Origin: Edolisoma coerulescens
Taxonomy: Eukaryota > Chordata > Aves > Passeriformes > Campephagidae
Direction: 5' to 3'
Length of the DNA stretch: 64,000 nucleotides
Assembly (NCBI GenBank): GCA_013397115.1
Contig: VWZW01004028.1
Coordinates: forward strand, 1 to 64,000
Every line of letters starts with the position of its first letter. Within the stretch, counting starts at the first letter, position 1. Below the pieces are notes generated by a model that was not told the origin of the DNA, ran no database searches, and worked only from the letters and a program-made list of their open reading frames with translations. Both the position numbers and the translations under genes were made by a program. Shown here piece by piece: positions 62,301 to 64,000 of this stretch.

Positions 62301-62883
62301 GGAGCTGTGGGCTTGCCCTGAGGCGAAGGGCGAGCAGCAGCTGCCTCCTGCATGTCTCCGTGCTGACGCTGGCTGAAGTCAGCAGTGGTATATCTGCAGA
62401 GGGTTCCCAGAGAATGAGAATTGAATGGTCCTCCTGCCAAACTTGCCCAGGTTTGATTGGCATCCCGATGCTGATTTATTCTATTATTGGCTTTCGCAGG
62501 GAAACTCACAAAATACTTTTTGAGTGAGTTTGACCTTGAGCTCGCTGCCTTGACCTGCTTTTCACTTCCTACAGATGGAGATGCTTGTTCTCCTGGGCAT
62601 GTCATGGATGTTTTCCAGGGTAAACACAGAGCCTTCTGAAAGGCAGGTTTGGGTGCTGCTTGCATTATTCCTGACCCTAGTGCTTTGTTCCCTGTCCCAA
62701 GCAGCCCACTGTCCTTTTCCCCAGTAACACATTGCCATTCGTTCTGCAGAAATCAAGGAGGTGGAAAAGCAAACGAGAGGGGACAGATGCCAACAACCGA
62801 CCCATCAAAGCTGCTGGGAAAGTTATTATCCAAGATATTTCCTGCTTGCTCCCTGTCCACAAGCTTCTGGGAGAGCTCTACAT
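23298..62883 (+). CDS. WDR59: GATOR2 complex subunit WDR59 (19 coding exons, 3' end beyond window)
   Basis: WDR59 is part of GATOR2 (with MIOS, WDR24, SEH1L and SEC13) at the lysosome, which relieves GATOR1 inhibition of mTORC1 when amino acids are present. The protein starts MAARWSSENVVVEFRDAQ, as in other vertebrates. The 19 exons join in frame into 666 codons plus two bases. Residues ~20-340 form a WD40 propeller with recognisable blades, e.g. RISRQ-less start RRFLYIVNLD, VDLYKWKEG, TYIYIWDIK, DVRIWDKR, FWDYRQPR, LLLWNVFD and LRMWRIDS. Residues ~390-495 form an RWD domain (QEFSLINVQIRNVNVE to CLRQLVSWLE). A Ser/Pro-rich linker follows. The C-terminal ~300 residues with the zinc/RING-like region are outside the window. 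Neighbour ZNRF1 is divergent, with a shared CpG-rich promoter. Confidence 0.96.
23650..23782 (+). mobile_element. CR1 LINE 3' fragment
   Basis: Sense-strand CR1 tail: gttggaacgagatgagctttaaggt-type sequence followed by CTTCCAACCCAAACCATTCT and ATGGCTCT. About 130 bp, 5'-truncated. It lies just inside WDR59 intron 1, close to the CpG island. Confidence 0.85.
23976..24115 (+). mobile_element. CR1 LINE 3' fragment
   Basis: Sense CR1 tail with AAGATGATCTTTAAGGTCCC and a final pair of diverged ATTCTATG-type octamers (GGGATTCTATGATTCTG). About 140 bp, in the same orientation as the fragment 200 bp upstream but diverged independently. Confidence 0.88.
25786..25819. repeat. Overlapping perfect inverted repeats
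   Basis: TGTAAAACAAC at 25786-25796 pairs perfectly with GTTGTTTTACA at 25803-25813. The overlapping AATTGTTGT (25799-25807) pairs perfectly with ACAACAATT (25811-25819). Both helices need the same central bases, so only one can form at a time. Confidence 0.8.
27536..27585 (+). CDS. WDR59: WDR59 coding exon 2
   Basis: The acceptor is tctctttaacag and the donor is gtgagt. It encodes ATAMSVDCLGQRAVLS and two bases of a Gly codon. Confidence 0.94.
29178..29313 (+). CDS. WDR59: WDR59 coding exon 3
   Basis: The acceptor is gtcttgcag and the donor is gtaagt. It encodes GRRFLYIVNLDAPNEG, then HRKISRQSKWDIGAVQ and WNPHDSYAYYFAAS; first WD40 blades. Confidence 0.95.
31467..31522 (+). mobile_element. 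Short CR1-like 3' tail
   Basis: AACAGTTGGACTCAGTGATC followed by TTAGAGGTCTTTTCAAACCT and CAACAATTGTGTG resembles the terminal part of a sense CR1 element. Only ~55 bp, so assignment is moderate. Confidence 0.6.
32455..32540 (+). CDS. WDR59: WDR59 coding exon 4
   Basis: The acceptor is caaattgcag and the donor is gtgagg. It encodes SNQRVDLYKWKEGNGEV and CTSLQGHTRVI, phase 2 at the end. Confidence 0.95.
33448..33528 (+). CDS. WDR59: WDR59 coding exon 5
   Basis: The acceptor is gcatttgcag and the donor is gtaaga. It encodes DLDWAVFEPDLLVTSSVDTY and IYIWDI, a canonical WD40 blade end. Confidence 0.95.
35270..35400 (-). mobile_element. CR1 LINE 3' fragment (minus orientation)
   Basis: On the + strand it reads ATAGAATAGTTTGGGTTGGA, AGGGACCTTAAAGATCTAG, CAAGTGCAGGGACACCTTCT and CTGGCCTTGAACACTTCCAG, the classic reverse complement of a CR1 tail. 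It lies within WDR59 intron 5. Confidence 0.92.
35569..35606 (+). CDS. WDR59: WDR59 coding exon 6 (38 nt)
   Basis: The acceptor is tgtgtttcag and the donor is gtaagt. The micro-sized exon encodes KDTRKPTVSLSAV with split codons at both ends. Confidence 0.93.
37545..37633 (+). CDS. WDR59: WDR59 coding exon 7
   Basis: The acceptor is tgtgctgcag and the donor is gtaagc. It encodes AGASQVKWNKKNANCLATSH and DGDVRIWDKR. Confidence 0.95.
38095..38211 (+). CDS. WDR59: WDR59 coding exon 8
   Basis: The acceptor is ctccttgcag and the donor is gtaagt. It encodes KPSTAVEYLAAHLSKIHGLD, then WHPDNEYTLATSSQDNSVR. Confidence 0.95.
39183..39260 (+). CDS. WDR59: WDR59 coding exon 9
   Basis: The acceptor is ttttttaag after a long T-rich tract; the donor is gtgagt. 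It encodes FWDYRQPRKYLNILPCQV and PVWKARYT. Confidence 0.94.
40013..40169 (+). CDS. WDR59: WDR59 coding exon 10
   Basis: The acceptor is tctctctcaag and the donor is gtgagt. It encodes PFSNGLVTVMVPQLRREN, SLLLWNVFDLNTPVHTFVGH and DDVVLEFQWRKQKE. Confidence 0.95.
41893..41972 (+). CDS. WDR59: WDR59 coding exon 11
   Basis: The acceptor is gtcctctttag and the donor is gtatgt. It encodes GSKDYQLVTWSRDQTLRMW and RIDSQLQR, the last blade of the propeller. Confidence 0.95.
42840..43400 (-). mobile_element. Old, diverged CR1-like element (minus orientation)
   Basis: The + strand follows the order of antisense CR1 sequence: a TATCCCTTCTCAGCTGCCTC block near 42860, then AACTTGCCATT near 43114, ACTTGGTGGCATCAGCAAAC near 43262, TTTTTAATGAATATGTTGAG near 43314 and GTCCCAGCACAGATCCTGCA near 43343. 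Similarity is weak and discontinuous. The same layout is seen in better-preserved bird copies (from memory). It lies in WDR59 intron 11. Confidence 0.55.
44133..44265 (+). CDS. WDR59: WDR59 coding exon 12
   Basis: The acceptor is gttcttttcag and the donor is gtgaga. It encodes LCANDILDGVEDLIDGISHL, PEPDKTLHPQDAEPQHNSGH and GDEE, the variable acidic link between propeller and RWD domain. Confidence 0.93.
46329..46358. repeat. T run followed by GTT repeat
   Basis: A run of 13 T followed by (GTT)n, a simple repeat in WDR59 intron 12. Confidence 0.85.
47294..47418 (+). CDS. WDR59: WDR59 coding exon 13 (start of RWD domain)
   Basis: The acceptor is tttcctgtcag and the donor is gtacaa. It encodes LKEDFLNDPLVGKKTDQLGL, then PQTLQQEFSLINVQIRNVNV and E. 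The first part differs from the remembered mammalian sequence, while the second is nearly invariant. Confidence 0.94.
48801..48965 (+). CDS. WDR59: WDR59 coding exon 14 (RWD domain)
   Basis: The acceptor is ttcctcacag and the donor is gtgtgt. It encodes MDAVSRSCTVSVHCGNHRVR through YPNNAAPSFQFINPTSITA and AKLLK. The YPNNAAPSF segment is typical of RWD domains. Confidence 0.95.
49761..49856 (+). CDS. WDR59: WDR59 coding exon 15
   Basis: The acceptor is tgtattccag and the donor is gtatgg. It encodes ILKDTSLQKVKRNQSCLEPC and LRQLVSWLESVV. Confidence 0.94.
51262..51418 (+). CDS. WDR59: WDR59 coding exon 16
   Basis: The acceptor is ttctgtttcag and the donor is gtcagc. It encodes NQEDSTSSNPYALSNSVTPP, then LPTFARVSNAYGSYQDSNIP and FPRTSGARFCGA. 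Confidence 0.94.
52699..52768 (+). CDS. WDR59: WDR59 coding exon 17
   Basis: The acceptor is gtctcttcag and the donor is gtgagt. It encodes GYLVYFTRPMTMHRAVSPME and PTP. Confidence 0.95.
53038..53191 (+). CDS. WDR59: WDR59 coding exon 18
   Basis: The acceptor is cttttttccag and the donor is gtaagt. It encodes RSLSALSAYHSGLITPMKIR, TETPGNLRLYSGSPTRSEKE and QVSISSFYYKER, ending in phase 0 ahead of a 9.6-kb intron. Confidence 0.95.
55244..55294. repeat. (TA)n/(CA)n microsatellite
   Basis: Alternating TATATA and ACATAC repeats over about 50 bp. Confidence 0.92.
56771..56827 (+). CDS. WDR59: Candidate WDR59 cassette exon A (57 nt)
   Basis: An open 19-codon block, MSPRSARRRWSIQAINDFP, is preceded by a pyrimidine-rich stretch (ctttcttcccttctcc) and the acceptor cgcgtacag, and followed by CCG|gtactg. 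It starts and ends in phase 0, exactly compatible with exon 18 (ending phase 0) and exon 19 (starting phase 0), so inclusion would insert 19 residues between YYKER and KSRRWK. The block is CpG- and Arg-rich, unlike the AT-rich intron around it. It contains RRWS, a basophilic-kinase-type site. It may be an already annotated alternative exon; this could not be checked. Confidence 0.6.
61943..62005 (+). CDS. WDR59: Candidate WDR59 cassette exon B (63 nt)
   Basis: The acceptor cctccttactcttctag is strong. The 21 open codons read SEELEEVRIPDKYSIV then FHTAK and end at AAG|gtagct. Entry and exit are phase 0, so it fits between exon 18 (or candidate A) and exon 19. In the same frame the sequence stops soon after the donor (GTA GCT TTA TGA), which would limit read-through. 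No homology is recognised for this peptide. It could be a chance ORF, but the splice context and phase argue for a real exon. Confidence 0.5.
62750..62883 (+). CDS. WDR59: WDR59 coding exon 19 (last in window)
   Basis: The acceptor is cgttctgcag and the donor is gtgagt. It encodes KSRRWKSKREGTDANNRPIK, then AAGKVIIQDISCLLPVHKLL and GELY plus two bases of a split codon. Remaining exons lie beyond the window; 62884-64000 is intron with no further coding sequence recognised. Confidence 0.95.
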
Positions 62884-64000
62884 GTGAGTACATACAGGCT
62901 GTCATCCTTTCCCAAATGAAAGCAGCTGTCTTTGGCATTGCAGTGCTTTAATCCTGACATCAGTCAGCATGGATCCTTGAATGTTTCTCTACCTTCTTCC
63001 TCTGTTCTTGCCTCACTGCTTTTTTTGGTATCCCTCTGCCTGTGAGAGGGGACCTGTCTCCTGTAAATCTGAAAAGCGTGAGGGAAGAAATTTGTGATGG
63101 GGTGTGGTAAGCAGAGTTTGAAGTGGTGCTTCATCATCGTCACTGCAAATGTTACAGGTTCAGGTTTTCACCTGCTAAAGAGAGAAATTATCAGTAGAAA
63201 TTCTTTTTCAAATTTCATGTCAAATGCACAGGCTTAAAAATCTCAGTAAATGCACATTTTCGTTCTGTAAAACTATTAATAGCTCATAAAGCTTTTTAAT
63301 TTCAGAAGTATTCGATATGTTCCCACTTGGAGTCTTGGTTGTGCATGTCAGGTTTGTACTGCAAGTTGTTCTGCTTTAATGGAAAGGATGGAGTTCTGTG
63401 GGCATTTTTCTGGTTTTGTTGGTTTTGTGGTTTTTTTCAACAAAGGGCTTCCTTTTTCCAGACTTTCTAAATCACACAGTTACAAAACCTCTGTTCCTGA
63501 ATTTTTTCTTTCTTGGCTTTGGTAATAGTGTCTGGTCCTTAACAGAATTTCCAGTCTATGGACATTCAGGGAAGAAGCAGGTTTCCTTTCTGAGGAAAGA
63601 AAGAAAAGAAAAAACCCCTTCCTTCTCTCCTTTTCTATGTTATTAAAAAGAATATTCTTCAAAAAAACCTGTTGGACCTTTCTTCTTGGGATACCTTATG
63701 TAAATAGCCTGACCCTTTTCCATGTACTGTAAAATCTCAAGCAGTGGAAGTGTTGGGAAGATTTCTGATGACAGGCAGAAAAGCCCACGTGGGTTTCCTC
63801 AGCCCAGCTTGCCAGCCTGTCAAGGCTTCCCAGTGGGTGTGTTATCCCCCGTGGGGAACAGGCTGAAGGCCAGCCTGCTTCTCCCCAGTGTGCCCCTGTC
63901 TCCCTCTGAGTCAGCCAGAGCAGACTGATGGGCTGAATGGGAACAGGACCATGTAACCAATGGCACCAGCTTTTAGGGACAAGAATGATTCTGGACTTCG

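Larger units (their letters stand above)
53192..62749 (+). other. WDR59: WDR59 intron 18 (9.6 kb)
   Basis: The longest WDR59 intron seen here. It holds two candidate in-frame cassette exons (56771-56827 and 61943-62005) and an AT/CA microsatellite at 55244-55294. I recognised no transposon or other gene in it. Confidence 0.85.

Noticed and set aside
1..64000. tRNA, rRNA, snRNA, microRNA or CRISPR structures
   Set aside because: No cloverleaf, box motifs, known miRNA stem or direct-repeat/spacer array was recognised by reading; a dedicated covariance search was not possible.

Overview
The window looks like bird nuclear genomic DNA. It holds intron-rich vertebrate genes with short introns and several CR1 LINE fragments with the usual avian 3' end, and it keeps the vertebrate gene order LDHD - ZNRF1 - WDR59 (human 16q23.1 neighbourhood, from memory). 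No prokaryotic, viral or CRISPR content was seen. Gene models were built by matching translated exons to remembered vertebrate proteins and checking each GT/AG junction and reading phase by hand; no database was searched.

Layout. Positions 1-2460 hold the 3' half of LDHD (+ strand): seven coding exons of mitochondrial FAD-dependent D-lactate dehydrogenase, very GC-rich, with introns of 76-90 bp and one 665-bp intron filled by a degenerate G-rich minisatellite. LDHD ends tail-to-tail with ZNRF1. ZNRF1 (- strand, about 2715 to beyond 22553) encodes a zinc/RING-finger E3 ubiquitin ligase in four coding exons; its intron 1 is 17 kb and its N-terminal codons fall in an assembly gap (22554-23195). 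A CpG-rich head-to-head promoter, partly inside the gap, separates ZNRF1 from WDR59. WDR59 (+ strand, 23298 to beyond the window end) encodes the GATOR2 subunit WDR59: 19 coding exons give 666 codons, covering the WD40 propeller, the RWD domain and part of the linker. The C-terminal zinc-finger exons lie beyond 64000.

The genes are not an operon and act separately: D-2-hydroxyacid oxidation in mitochondria (LDHD), endo-lysosomal protein ubiquitination (ZNRF1) and amino-acid signalling to mTORC1 at lysosomes (WDR59). ZNRF1 and WDR59 probably share a bidirectional promoter carrying ZNF143/THAP11-, NRF1- and YY1-like sites.

The most interesting signals not explained by the standard gene models are two small, splice-site-flanked, in-frame exon candidates (57 and 63 nt) inside the 9.6-kb WDR59 intron 18. 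Also notable are a 345-codon antisense open frame in WDR59 intron 6, three stop-free 3n mini-introns in LDHD, and several clusters of transcription-factor-like motifs in ZNRF1 intron 1.
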